Positions 8,756 through 16,853 of a DNA stretch of 64,000 nucleotides are shown here, one piece after another (position 1 is the stretch's first letter; each line of letters opens with the position of its first letter). The stretch is taken from the NCBI GenBank assembly GCA_018265615.1, contig JABLYX010000005.1, positions 59,706 to 123,705 on the forward strand, given 5' to 3'. The position numbers and the translations under genes were made by a program. The notes under the pieces were generated by a model that saw nothing but the letters and a program-made list of their open reading frames with translations, was not told the DNA's origin and ran no database searches. This DNA is from Lentisphaeria bacterium (GTDB lineage Bacteria > Verrucomicrobiota > Lentisphaeria > Victivallales > Victivallaceae).

Positions 8756-9430
8756 TCAATCGGCGACCGAAACTTTCACATTGTCGAAAAATGCGCGGAA
8801 ATTGTTCTTGCCGGGATGTGTGTTGATCGAGAGTGTCCCCGGATTGGACGGATAGGCGGTCACAGGGGAGACCAGTTCGGCCGTCTTTCCGCTTTTGGGG
8901 TCGGTCACTTCGATCTTCTTCTCCTTTCCGTCCGCTTCGGTCAGGGGGAGCGTGAACTTCACGTGGTACCAGGTGTCGCGCGCAAGCTCCATGAGCGGCT
9001 TGCGTTTGCTGTCGCGGATGCGGAAATTCTGCACGGTAAAAGCCGACAGGACCGACCGGCCGGTCACATTGTCCCGCAGCTCGAAGCCGAGCACCGCCTG
9101 GTTGCCGGGACCGTCGAGCAGGAAATCGTACTCAAGTGCGATTGTGCCCTTCTCCACTTTCGGAAAGCGGAACCCGAATCCCCACTGGCCCTGGTTCGAG
9201 GTGCGGTCGAGCATCAGCGCATTGTCCCCGCCCTGTGATTTTTCATTCGAGACGGTGACTGTGTCGCCGCCGGGGTTCCCCCATACCGTGCGCCACTCCT
9301 TCGGCGTCTGGCCGGGAATGGTCTCCTCGAAAGTTTCGGAGTAGATGACCTTCTCTTCCGCGTTGACGGCGGCAAGCGCCAGGAGCGCTGCCGCGAATGC
9401 CGCGGCTTTTCTACCAGTAATGATATTCAT
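8756..9430 (-). CDS. Secreted jelly-roll (LamG/CBM-like) protein of cassette B
   Basis: 224 residues with an N-terminal signal peptide (GRKAAAFAAALLALAAVNAE). The mature part is one concanavalin A-like jelly roll: YSETFEETIPGQTPKEWRTV at the first strand, ALMLDR, IALEYDFLLDG, WYHVKFTLPL, and a closing FRAFFDNVKVSV, the pattern that ends CBM4/CBM16-like and LamG modules. No catalytic residue stands out. It probably binds carbohydrate or shields the neighbouring enzyme (inference). Its first 20 nt overlap the last codons of the GH2-like gene upstream, so it is the translationally coupled terminal gene of the cassette. The equivalent gene in cassette F (61096-62037) also follows a GH2-like gene. 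Confidence 0.75.
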   Translation of the reverse strand: MNIITGRKAAAFAAALLALAAVNAEEKVIYSETFEETIPGQTPKEWRTVWGNPGGDTVTVSNEKSQGGDNALMLDRTSNQGQWGFGFRFPKVEKGTIALEYDFLLDGPGNQAVLGFELRDNVTGRSVLSAFTVQNFRIRDSKRKPLMELARDTWYHVKFTLPLTEADGKEKKIEVTDPKSGKTAELVSPVTAYPSNPGTLSINTHPGKNNFRAFFDNVKVSVAD

Positions 9431-12400
9431 ACGGGTTCCTCAATTTGATGGTTGGATGGTACAGCAGCTCTTTCGCCGCAGGTTCGGAACTCTCCCCTTC
9501 CGCCTCCGGTTCCGCAAGGTTCGCCCAGAAGCCGAAGCCTTTGCTGCCGCTCAGGATTTTGAAGACGATCACGTTCCTGCCCGCTTTCAGGCTGATGCGG
9601 GTGCGGAACTGGTTCGCTTTCGGCGCGGCGTGGTTCGTGCTCTGTTCGTAGACCGGTTTGCCGTTCACATAGACGCGGCCGAAGTAATCCAGTCCGAAAC
9701 GGAGCATCGCCTTGCGCGCCGTCTCCGATTCGACTTCGCGGATCGCATAGGCGATTGTGTTCACGGCGGTGCTGCCGGTCGCGCGGCCGAGATCGAGGTA
9801 ATGGTCCGCTCCCGCTGTCGCCGTGGTGCGGAAGTCGAGCGTGCGGCTGCCGGATTTGTAGGTGATGTTCGGGTTCAGGTCGCCTTCGAGCGCGGCTTTC
9901 TCGCCGGGGAACTTCATTGCGAGCGCCTTCGGCACATCGCCGGTCGCGGGATCGAACGGACCGAAAACGGTCCAGCTGTCGAGATCCTGGTAAGCCGCTC
10001 CGCGCCGCACCTTCATCAGCCGCGAGGCGAGTTCCGGGGAGGGACTCTCTCCCGCGAAGGTCCTGAGGCGCGAGACGAGCTGGCCGAGCCGCACGACCGT
10101 GAGGGCGACCGCTTCGCGCTTGTCCGGTTCATCCGCGTAACGGGATTCCAGCAGTTCCGGTGCGAGCTGACAGTAGATTTCAAGCTCTCCGTCGCTGTTC
10201 CGCACGAGGAACGCGCCGTCCGAATCGATTTCGTCGCCCGGCCTGCCGGAGACGATGCGGTTGATCTCAAGTTTGTCGCGGAACCGCAGCAGATTCGGAG
10301 TGACGACCGTTTTCAGGACGCCCTCCGGCATCGGAACGCGGCGGAGTTCCGCCTTTTCCGTGCGGATCCCGCGCTCCGCCAGCTCGGCGGCGGGCAGGTT
10401 CACAAACACTTTTCCCTTGCGCGCCAGGCGGTTGCCGGCGACGGTGAGGAACAGGTTTGCCGCCGTCTCCGTCGCGGCGGGATCGGTTCCGGCGCGACCG
10501 GTGAAGTCGAGCGAGCTGTAATATACCGCCCCCCTGCCGTCGAGGAAGGCGAGCAGCGGCGAATAGGCCATGTCGAATTCGCATGCGAGCAGCGGCAGGA
10601 AGCCTGCGGCGGCGGGGATCTCCATCACGCTTGTGGCGACCGTGTTGCGGTTGCTCGCCTTCGGGGCGACCGGAACGTCGTAGGCGCGCGGCGGTTTGAA
10701 TTCCGGCAGCAGCGTCGATTTGCCGCGCCAGTACGAGAGGTCGGCTGCGTTGAATGCGAGCCCCGCGTAAGCCGGGAACACCTGCCGCGACGACGGTTCG
10801 TAGTTGTGGAACCCCATCGACTCCCACACCTCCGGCTTCTGCTCGAGGAAGACGACGCGCAGGCCGTTGCGGATATCCTCCGCCGTGAACGGCAGCTTGT
10901 CGCCGATCTTCAGCGACTCCCGCCCGAATACGAGGATTTCGTCCGGCGCGGGCTTCTCTCCCGCCGCGATCGGCTTCGCGCCCGGGATCAGCTCCGTCAC
11001 CCAGCCGGAGAGCTTCATCGGGTCGTAGAGCCGCACGTTCGCGATCGAGAGCGGCTTCCGGGCCGGGAACACCTGAAGGTCGATTGTGTCGCGGACCGGT
11101 TCCCTCCACCCTTCGACATCGAGCGCCAGCCGGTACTCGCTGCGTTCGCCGGCCGCCGGGGCCCGGAACTCAAACGGGATGAAGCGGATGTCGCCGGGTT
11201 TCAGCGTGAGCGGTGCGAGCGTCCCTTCGGCGGCGGTTTTCCCGGCCGCGTCGAGGAGCTTCCATTTTGCGTTGAGCGTCACGTCGCCGGGGCCGTCCCA
11301 GACTGCCGCGAACTGCTTCTTTACGGCTTCGCCGGAGTAATAGCCGTGGGTCTTGTCGGTGTGGTCCGGCGCCCCGGCGACGTAGGCGAGGAGCTGCTGC
11401 ATGTTCTTCGCGTAGTAATCGAACTGCGGGCTGGCCCACTCCGGGCGCTGCGTCACAGGGGCGCTCATCACGCTGTAGCGCGAAAACGGCTTGTAGCTCT
11501 TCGTCTCCGGCGGGTCGCCGTAGCCGAGGTGGAAATTGAAGTAGTGCCACCCGAGCACACCCCAGGTGCGCCAGGCGCGGTCGATCGCTTCGACATAACG
11601 TTTCTGAACCTCGTAGTAAAGCGGCGCATATTGCGCGACGTGGCGCATGTCCTGGCCGTGGCCGCGGTTGTTGAGCCCGAGCTTCACGGTCTCCTCAAGC
11701 TGCCGGCCGCTTTCGAGCCGGTACGCTTCGGGTCCGAGCATGATTGCCGCGAACTCGGTCAGCAGGAACGATTTCCCCTTGAAATAGCTGCCGTCGTAGA
11801 CCGCCGCGAATTCACACGCCCACCACGGCATGTCGCCCTGCTTCGCCCAGAGCTCGGGCCAATCCTCGGCCTCCTGCAGCGGGGCGAAGTTCGGGTAGCA
11901 GTTCGCGGCGGCGATGTCGGTCAGGTTCCCGTCGGCGTGGGAATAGGCGAGCCGGGTCGGGTCGAACTCCTTCACGATGTCCGCCGCCTTTTCGAGCGCT
12001 TCGGCCTGCACGTGCCTGTAATTGCTGCGTTTTCCCATCGTCTCCGGATGGATCGCGTCGCGCGGGTTGAACGAGTTCATCGAGAGGCACCACGCGAGGA
12101 TCGACGGGTGGTTGCGGTAACGCCTCATGAAGAGATCGCACTCCGTGCGGTATTGTTCGACGAGCGCCGGGTCGTTCAGCAGCCGTTCGCGTACGAAGTT
12201 CACGGTCGGAACCGGCAGCAGCACCGCGATTCCCTCGCGGTCGCAGAGCGAAATCGTCTCCTGCGGGAAATTGAACACCTCGCTCGCCGTATTGTTGCGC
12301 CACCAGCCGGAGGGGTTCGACTGAAAATAGATCATGTTGCGCCCGAGCAGCTTGAAGAAACTGACCGAATTCTCGTTGAGCCCGAAGCTGGACCATTCGA

Positions 12401-13352
12401 CCCGGAAACGTGCGACGTGTCCGTTCAGCATGAGGTTGCGCCCCTCGGTCCATATTTCCCGGAAGCCGAACGGGAATTCGTGGCGGTCGATCACTTTGCC
12501 GGTCGAATCGGCGAGCGTGAGCTTCGCGGTGTAGACATAGCCGCGGTCGAGCTCCCAGAGAATCGGATTCTCCCACTTCGAAGTGAGCACGATGTCGGAG
12601 ACGCCGGGTTTGAGGGAGACCCCGTCCTGCCGGAGCTCCAGCACCTTTTTCCCGTCCGCGCCGAAAATTCCGGCGGTCAGGACGGCTCCGTTCACCGGTT
12701 TTGCCGCATCGACTTCGGCATGCAGTGCGATCGATTTTCTGCGTACGCTCGTGTCGCTCCAGCCGGAGGTCAGCGATGCCGGGGACGGGCGGTAGACGAG
12801 ATCGAACGGCGCATTGATTCCGAACGCCCACTTCTCCATCGGAACCTGTCCGTAGGTCGAACGCGGGCCGCGCGCCGTGTAACGCAGCGGGTCAGTTTCA
12901 AATGTGCGCGAGACATCCGTGTAGTTGCGGGTGTTGAAGATCAGCAGCTCCTGCTTTTTCCCGGGGGCGGCGAATTCGGTGATATCGATCTCTCCGTACG
13001 GCCCGAGCCGTTCGCCGATCCGTTTGTCGTCGAGGAAGATGATCGCGTTCCCGTTGATCCGTTCGAAGTCGAGCGAGATGCGGCCGCTGCTCCATGCCGC
13101 CGGAATTTCGATTGTGCGCGTGAGATACTGATTATGCAGTTTCTTCGCTTCCGCTTTCGTCCACGATGCCCCGGCGGGCGGGGCCGCCTGCGAGATGGTC
13201 GATACAGGATTTGTGCTCCACTCACCCGGCTTCGGGGCGGCGGAGGCGGAGACGGCGGGCTGGGCCCGGAATTCCGGTTTGACGGCGATCCGTTCGGCAG
13301 CCGTCGCGGCTGCCGCGGCGAGGAGGAGGGCGGCGAAAATGATCCGGTTCAT
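9411..13352 (-). CDS. Giant secreted GH2-like protein with altered acid/base residue (cassette B)
   Basis: 1313 residues, signal peptide MNRIIFAALLLAAAAATAAE. Order: GH2 sugar-binding jelly roll (about 60-190), immunoglobulin-like domain (200-300), TIM barrel (300-640) opening with GFREIWTEGRNLMLNG. A GATase/trimerisation-like Rossmann region (about 810-1000) contains VVFLEQKPEVWESMGF. Near 1140-1270 an accessory sandwich starts SWTVFGPFD and includes RVYVNGKPVYE. In the barrel, HPSILAWCLSMN places Asn426 where GH2 enzymes have the acid/base Glu of the usual GNE. The nucleophile candidate Glu514 in WWACEF remains. It may therefore be a non-classical hydrolase or a lectin-like relic. The protein ends NPYEYHYW, related to the tails of the GH2-like proteins ending at 27841 and 62088. 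It follows the pseudopilin gene by 24 nt. Confidence 0.8.
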   Translation of the reverse strand: MNRIIFAALLLAAAAATAAERIAVKPEFRAQPAVSASAAPKPGEWSTNPVSTISQAAPPAGASWTKAEAKKLHNQYLTRTIEIPAAWSSGRISLDFERINGNAIIFLDDKRIGERLGPYGEIDITEFAAPGKKQELLIFNTRNYTDVSRTFETDPLRYTARGPRSTYGQVPMEKWAFGINAPFDLVYRPSPASLTSGWSDTSVRRKSIALHAEVDAAKPVNGAVLTAGIFGADGKKVLELRQDGVSLKPGVSDIVLTSKWENPILWELDRGYVYTAKLTLADSTGKVIDRHEFPFGFREIWTEGRNLMLNGHVARFRVEWSSFGLNENSVSFFKLLGRNMIYFQSNPSGWWRNNTASEVFNFPQETISLCDREGIAVLLPVPTVNFVRERLLNDPALVEQYRTECDLFMRRYRNHPSILAWCLSMNSFNPRDAIHPETMGKRSNYRHVQAEALEKAADIVKEFDPTRLAYSHADGNLTDIAAANCYPNFAPLQEAEDWPELWAKQGDMPWWACEFAAVYDGSYFKGKSFLLTEFAAIMLGPEAYRLESGRQLEETVKLGLNNRGHGQDMRHVAQYAPLYYEVQKRYVEAIDRAWRTWGVLGWHYFNFHLGYGDPPETKSYKPFSRYSVMSAPVTQRPEWASPQFDYYAKNMQQLLAYVAGAPDHTDKTHGYYSGEAVKKQFAAVWDGPGDVTLNAKWKLLDAAGKTAAEGTLAPLTLKPGDIRFIPFEFRAPAAGERSEYRLALDVEGWREPVRDTIDLQVFPARKPLSIANVRLYDPMKLSGWVTELIPGAKPIAAGEKPAPDEILVFGRESLKIGDKLPFTAEDIRNGLRVVFLEQKPEVWESMGFHNYEPSSRQVFPAYAGLAFNAADLSYWRGKSTLLPEFKPPRAYDVPVAPKASNRNTVATSVMEIPAAAGFLPLLACEFDMAYSPLLAFLDGRGAVYYSSLDFTGRAGTDPAATETAANLFLTVAGNRLARKGKVFVNLPAAELAERGIRTEKAELRRVPMPEGVLKTVVTPNLLRFRDKLEINRIVSGRPGDEIDSDGAFLVRNSDGELEIYCQLAPELLESRYADEPDKREAVALTVVRLGQLVSRLRTFAGESPSPELASRLMKVRRGAAYQDLDSWTVFGPFDPATGDVPKALAMKFPGEKAALEGDLNPNITYKSGSRTLDFRTTATAGADHYLDLGRATGSTAVNTIAYAIREVESETARKAMLRFGLDYFGRVYVNGKPVYEQSTNHAAPKANQFRTRISLKAGRNVIVFKILSGSKGFGFWANLAEPEAEGESSEPAAKELLYHPTIKLRNPYEYHYW

Positions 13353-13376
13353 ATGATTTCCTTCGATTTACGGTGA

Positions 13377-14081
13377 TCAGCGTTTGAAACGGAAACACCA
13401 GAGCTCCTTGCTGGTGTTCCAGTCCGGTATCGGGAACGGCTTTCCGGGCTGGAGCAGCTCGTATTTCTGAGCGCGGGCGTTCACGTGCAGATCCGCATAG
13501 AGAACGTTCCGCCGCCCGTTGTGCGCCTCCTCGTAGAGCAGGTTCTCCATGCCGGCGTTGATCCGGAACTCGGTGTAGTTCTTATCGGCCGATTTGCGTA
13601 TGCCGTCGACGGCGAGCAGTTTTTTCGAGGGTTCGATGATGGTCCGGAAATGCTCCGCATAGTTGATGTCGTCCGCCCGCACCGGCTGGATGTTCTGGCT
13701 GAAGCTGTAATTGCGCCGTTTGTTGTTCGGCAGCATCCGGGCGATCTTGGGGCAGGCGAATACCGATTTCGGCCCTTCGAGCTGCTCGTTGGACGAACGC
13801 TTTACGAGCGACTCGACCGCCTTGTAGAATTCCTCTTCACCCTTGCTGATCGGAGGCAGGCTGTCGTCGCTGTCCCCCGCGTACAGCATGAGGAACGTGC
13901 CGGTCTGTTTCAGCCGCGAGGTGCAGTCGGAGGAGAGCGCCCGCTCACGGGCCTGCTGGAGTGCGGGGAGCAGCATTGCCGCGAGGATCGCAATAATTGC
14001 AATCACGACGAGGAGTTCGATCAGTGTGAAATGTCGGCGTATAACAGCCGGTATGTGATGTTCCGGGCTCAGACTTGACAT
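13377..14081 (-). CDS. Type II secretion pseudopilin-like protein (cassette B)
   Basis: 234 residues. A longer, basic prepilin leader (MSSLSPEHHIPAVIRRH) precedes FTLIELL and the hydrophobic helix VVIAIIAILAAMLLPALQQA. The C-terminal signature is HNGRRNVLYADLH, i.e. H-X9-D with Leu instead of the usual Gly after the Asp. Ribosome binding site GGGAG lies about 8 nt before the ATG. It is the first gene after the LacI regulator on the minus strand, separated from it by a 340-nt leader region that holds a LacI-type half-site, and it precedes the GH2-like gene by 24 nt. Its role is presumably assembly into a pseudopilus-like secretion or surface fibre; no assembly ATPase is in the window. Confidence 0.88.
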   Translation of the reverse strand: MSSLSPEHHIPAVIRRHFTLIELLVVIAIIAILAAMLLPALQQARERALSSDCTSRLKQTGTFLMLYAGDSDDSLPPISKGEEEFYKAVESLVKRSSNEQLEGPKSVFACPKIARMLPNNKRRNYSFSQNIQPVRADDINYAEHFRTIIEPSKKLLAVDGIRKSADKNYTEFRINAGMENLLYEEAHNGRRNVLYADLHVNARAQKYELLQPGKPFPIPDWNTSKELWCFRFKR

Positions 14082-14421
14082 AATGCAACTCCCTTTTATT
14101 GAATGAGGTTATCCGGCCTCTGGCGACTAAATCGTTTTGTCCGACTTTTCTGCGTTATTTCAGATTAAGTTGTCGTGGGATCTGCGGGAGAAATACATTT
14201 CCCCCGCACCCCCATTTCTTACGCTCATGTGGCGAGTACATTATCGTGTTATAATTTCCTTTCCGTTCGCGGCGCGGCCTGCTGCTGGGAACCTTCGCTG
14301 CGCTGCGTTCACCTGCGTCACTTTTGTTCCTTGCAACGCGCTTCGGCGGCGCCGAACCGCGCTTTTTTGCCGGGCATCTGCGTTTCTGCTTCATATACCG
14401 GCTGTTATATGAAACAGCAAT
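14082..14421 (-). promoter_or_regulatory. Leader region between LacI gene and pseudopilin gene, with LacI half-site
   Basis: 340 nt without a gene. On the minus strand it carries TGAAATAACG (complement of 14153-14162), identical to one arm of the palindrome at the lacI-type promoter (15444-15461). It also holds a 26-nt hairpin with interrupted complementarity (14183-14208, arms TGCGGGAGAAAT and ATTTCCCCCGCA). No convincing -10/-35 pair is seen for the pseudopilin gene, so the operon may be read through from the regulator gene or start from a weak, activator-dependent promoter. Confidence 0.45.
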
Positions 14422-15411
14422 TTATTCCGGCACTTTTCCGCTCGAATTGCGGATGTCGAGCTTGGTATCGACCAGGATATCCCGGGGAGTTTCTTCGAGT
14501 CCCGATATCCGGCGCTGCAGGAGCAGCATCGATTGCGTGACGAGCTGCCCGTAATCGTTGCCGAGCGTGGTGATTGCGGGATACCCGGACTCCGCGTCGA
14601 GCCGCCCGCCGACGGCGACCACGCTGAAATCCTTCGGTGCGGTGAGCCCGAGTTCAAGGCCCGCGTAGATGAAGGCGCGCGCTTCAAGCATGCCGCTGCA
14701 GAAAAACGCGGTCGGGCGCGGACGCTCCCGCAGGATTGCGCGGGCCCGCTCCACACAACGCTGCATGACTTTGTCGTGTGTGATGCCCCGCACTTCGAGA
14801 TGGCGGATTTCCGGCGTCGTGTCGAAATGAAATTCGCGCACGGCTTCGGCAAGTCCGCGTTCAAGCTGTTGGTGCAGGTCGTAGACCAGATCCCCGACCG
14901 ACAGGGAGATGCTGCGGTGCCCGAGGGCGGTGAGGTATTGAAGCGCCTCCCGGGCGCCGGTCGCGAAATTGCTGCGCACGCACCACTTGTATTTTTCATT
15001 GACGGCCACGAACGGAAACTCCGGGTTGCGGGAGAGGAAGCGACGCACCGTTTCGCCGAGGAATCCGACGTGCAGCGTTCCCGCGGCAAAATTGTCGTTG
15101 AAGAGCGTCGGCTGCTGGGTTCCGGCGCTGCTGATGAGCTCGAGCTGATGACGCAGATGGTATTGCTCGCACCAGTTTGTGAAATACGGCACGAGCATGA
15201 CCTGCTCATCCGCGATGATCATGCCCGCGTCGACGACCGGTTTGCTGCGCAGCATCCGCGCGGCCGCGTTCGGACGGTAGTCCATCTTATGCGCGAGCCG
15301 CCGGATCGACTCCCGGGTCTCGGGGCCGATCCGCCCGGTTCCGGAGAGCGCCGCCGAAACGGTTCCGGTGGAAACTCCGGCCGCCTTGGCTATGTCTTTC
15401 AGCCTGACCAT
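14422..15411 (-). CDS. LacI-family transcriptional regulator (cassette B)
   Basis: 329 residues. The N-terminal HTH is textbook LacI: VRLKDIAKAAGVSTGTVSAA, then the hinge helix region YRPNAAARMLRSK. A periplasmic-binding-protein-like effector domain fills residues 60-325, with AGMIIADEQVMLVPYF, PFVAVNEKY, ALGHRSISLSVGD, PTAFFCSGM and DFSVVAVGG. It should bind a sugar effector and repress. Its own promoter is consensus (TTGACA-17-TATAAT), with a near-perfect palindrome just downstream of the -10, so autorepression is likely. Related half-sites precede the pseudopilin and the divergent flavodoxin gene, so the regulon may include both. Ribosome binding site CAGGAG is 9 nt before the ATG. Confidence 0.92.
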   Translation of the reverse strand: MVRLKDIAKAAGVSTGTVSAALSGTGRIGPETRESIRRLAHKMDYRPNAAARMLRSKPVVDAGMIIADEQVMLVPYFTNWCEQYHLRHQLELISSAGTQQPTLFNDNFAAGTLHVGFLGETVRRFLSRNPEFPFVAVNEKYKWCVRSNFATGAREALQYLTALGHRSISLSVGDLVYDLHQQLERGLAEAVREFHFDTTPEIRHLEVRGITHDKVMQRCVERARAILRERPRPTAFFCSGMLEARAFIYAGLELGLTAPKDFSVVAVGGRLDAESGYPAITTLGNDYGQLVTQSMLLLQRRISGLEETPRDILVDTKLDIRNSSGKVPE

Positions 15412-15443
15412 GTTCGATCTCCTGAAATAAAAGTGCCGAAAAC

Positions 15444-15461
15444 TGCAATAACGTTATTTCA
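15444..15461. promoter_or_regulatory. LacI-type operator at the regulator's own promoter
   Basis: TGCAATAACGTTATTTCA is an 18-bp palindrome with a central CG, perfect over the inner 12 bp (AATAACGTTATT) and with one mismatched pair outside. It begins a few bases downstream of the -10 of the LacI-family gene, about +5 to +22, a position that blocks transcription when occupied. The central CpG palindrome is the standard architecture for LacI-family operators. Confidence 0.7.
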
Positions 15462-15466
15462 ATTAT

Positions 15467-15495
15467 ATTATACCAAATTCTCATGGCGATGTCAA
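15467..15495 (-). promoter_or_regulatory. Consensus sigma-70 promoter of the LacI-family gene
   Basis: Minus strand TTGACA (complement of 15490-15495), 17-nt spacer, TATAAT (complement of 15467-15472). Both hexamers and the spacer match consensus exactly. The transcript would start near 15460, inside the operator palindrome, giving a leader of about 50 nt. Confidence 0.85.
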
Positions 15496-15516
15496 GAGGC
15501 GGATGCGGAAAATCCG

Positions 15517-15559
15517 GAAAAAAACGTTATTTGCAAATGCAGGTTTTATGTGATATAGT
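15517..15559 (+). promoter_or_regulatory. Flavodoxin promoter overlapped by a LacI-type operator
   Basis: TTGCAA (15531-15536), 17-nt spacer, TATAGT (15554-15559). The -35 is overlapped by GAAAAAAACGTTATTTGC (15517-15534), which keeps the central CG and one full arm (CGTTATTTGC) of the operator at 15444. A regulator bound here would occlude the -35. The block from 15525 onward recurs in decayed form at 8338. Confidence 0.7.
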
Positions 15560-15594
15560 GAACCATCAACTCTAATGAAGAAGGAGGTTGTGTT

Positions 15595-16182
15595 ATGAAG
15601 AATGTCAGAATTGCAATTGTGTACTTCTCGAAGTACGGCCACACGAAACTGCAGGCGGAGGCGGTGCGCGACGGCGCTGCGTCGTTCAGGGGAGCGGAGG
15701 TCCTGATGCTGGACGCCGCCGAAGCGACGGCGCGCATCGACGAGCTCGACGCGTACGACGCGATCATTTTCGGCAGCGCCACCTACATGGGGAACATGGC
15801 GGCCGGAATGAAGAGTTTCCTCGAAGCGACCGTGACGAAGTGGGGTGCGGGCAAATGGAAGGACAAGATCGCCGGGGGCTTCACGAATTCGAGCAACTTC
15901 TCCGGCGACAAGCTCAATACGCTGCAGGGGATGATGATCACGGCCATGCAGCTCGGGATGATCTGGGTCGGCGTCGGCGATATCGTCGGCAGCAACGAGC
16001 CCGGCGCGGAGTCGACGGTCGCGGGGCCGAGCCCGGAGAGCCTGAACCGGAACAGCGCGTCGGTCGGGCCGATGGCGAGCAGCTTCGGCGTGAGGACGCC
16101 CGATGCTCCGCCGGCAGGCGACGTCAAAACCGCATTCAATTACGGGCTGCGCATCGCGGAGATCACGGCGCGCTTCAAGTAG
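15595..16182 (+). CDS. Flavodoxin-fold FMN protein (WrbA/flavodoxin family)
   Basis: 195 residues, one flavodoxin-like domain. The phosphate-binding loop is FSKYGHTK near residue 12 (variant of the S/T-x-x-G-x-T loop), followed by AYDAIIFGSATYMGNMAAGM near 55-75, where the FMN ring contacts lie, and WKDKIAGGFTNSS. This matches NAD(P)H:quinone oxidoreductase WrbA-like or general flavodoxin proteins. Ribosome binding site AGGAGG is 7 nt before the ATG. It is divergent from the LacI-family gene and shares its operator motif, so it may respond to the same sugar signal. Downstream genes follow in the same direction. A broken duplicate of its promoter and 5' end lies at 8338-8692. Confidence 0.88.
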   Translation: MKNVRIAIVYFSKYGHTKLQAEAVRDGAASFRGAEVLMLDAAEATARIDELDAYDAIIFGSATYMGNMAAGMKSFLEATVTKWGAGKWKDKIAGGFTNSSNFSGDKLNTLQGMMITAMQLGMIWVGVGDIVGSNEPGAESTVAGPSPESLNRNSASVGPMASSFGVRTPDAPPAGDVKTAFNYGLRIAEITARFK

Positions 16183-16228
16183 AACATCAGAAAAACGGCA
16201 TCCGCCCCGCCGGAAACAGGAGACGCCG

Positions 16229-16828
16229 ATGAAGATCGGAATCGGGGAGACACTGCGCGAAGCCTTCGGAGACGGGTTCCGTTATCCGGAGGCGGAGGTT
16301 GTTCCGGCGGAGATCCGGGCGCTGCTGATCAACGAGGTGGTTCCGGCGGATCCCGGTGACGACTTTTACGGCGGCAACGCTTTCCCGGCTTATCCGGGCA
16401 GCGCGCTGCCGCTGTTCCGTGCCGCCGGGGCGGAGGCTGATTCCATGGCGGATCTCTCCGCCCTCGGCATTTACATCACGAATGCGGTGAAGCGCCCGAA
16501 GCGGACATATGAAGTCGCCGGAGAGGATTTCGAAGCGAGCCTGCCGCTGCTCGAAGCCGAGTTCGACCTTTTCCCGAATCTGAAAGCCGTCATGCTGATG
16601 GGGGATGTGGCGAAGAGGATGTTCAACATCATCGCTAAGAAACGGAGCGGGAGAAACGTCATACCCTCCGGTTCCACTTATAAGCTGCGCGGTGAAGCGT
16701 TCCATTTCGGCGGAATCCGGGTATTCCCGTCCTATATCATGACCGGAGGAAACCTGCAGATCGAGAAATCGAAGTTTGAAATGGCATCCGCCGATATCGC
16801 CCGGATGCTCGAACTCTTGAACGCATGA
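16229..16828 (+). CDS. Uracil-DNA glycosylase-superfamily-like protein
   Basis: 199 residues. I chose the ATG at 16229 because AGGAGA lies 6 nt upstream; the open frame extends further 5' but overlaps the flavodoxin gene. The pattern fits the UDG fold: ALLINEVVP for the first strand and loop, GNAFPAYP, YITNAVKR for the conserved Asn segment, KAVMLMGDVAKRMF as the central strand and helix, and VFPSYIMTGGNLQ where UDGs place the catalytic or leucine loop. The classic motif residues are only partly kept, so activity on uracil in DNA is not certain. It lies 46 nt after the flavodoxin gene. Confidence 0.6.
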   Translation: MKIGIGETLREAFGDGFRYPEAEVVPAEIRALLINEVVPADPGDDFYGGNAFPAYPGSALPLFRAAGAEADSMADLSALGIYITNAVKRPKRTYEVAGEDFEASLPLLEAEFDLFPNLKAVMLMGDVAKRMFNIIAKKRSGRNVIPSGSTYKLRGEAFHFGGIRVFPSYIMTGGNLQIEKSKFEMASADIARMLELLNA

Positions 16829-16853
16829 CGGGGGGTCGTGCAGGAGGTTTGGC

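Noticed and set aside
9345..13376. Open frame of 1343 codons on the plus strand
   Set aside because: It is the antisense shadow of the GH2-like gene at 9411-13352: it has an Arg/Gly/Val-rich low-complexity look, no domain pattern, no ribosome binding site, and GC-rich codon bias explains the missing stops.
14341..14373. GC-rich hairpin followed by TTTTTT on the plus strand
   Set aside because: It has terminator form only for plus-strand transcription, but both neighbouring genes run on the minus strand, so no transcript is known that would use it.
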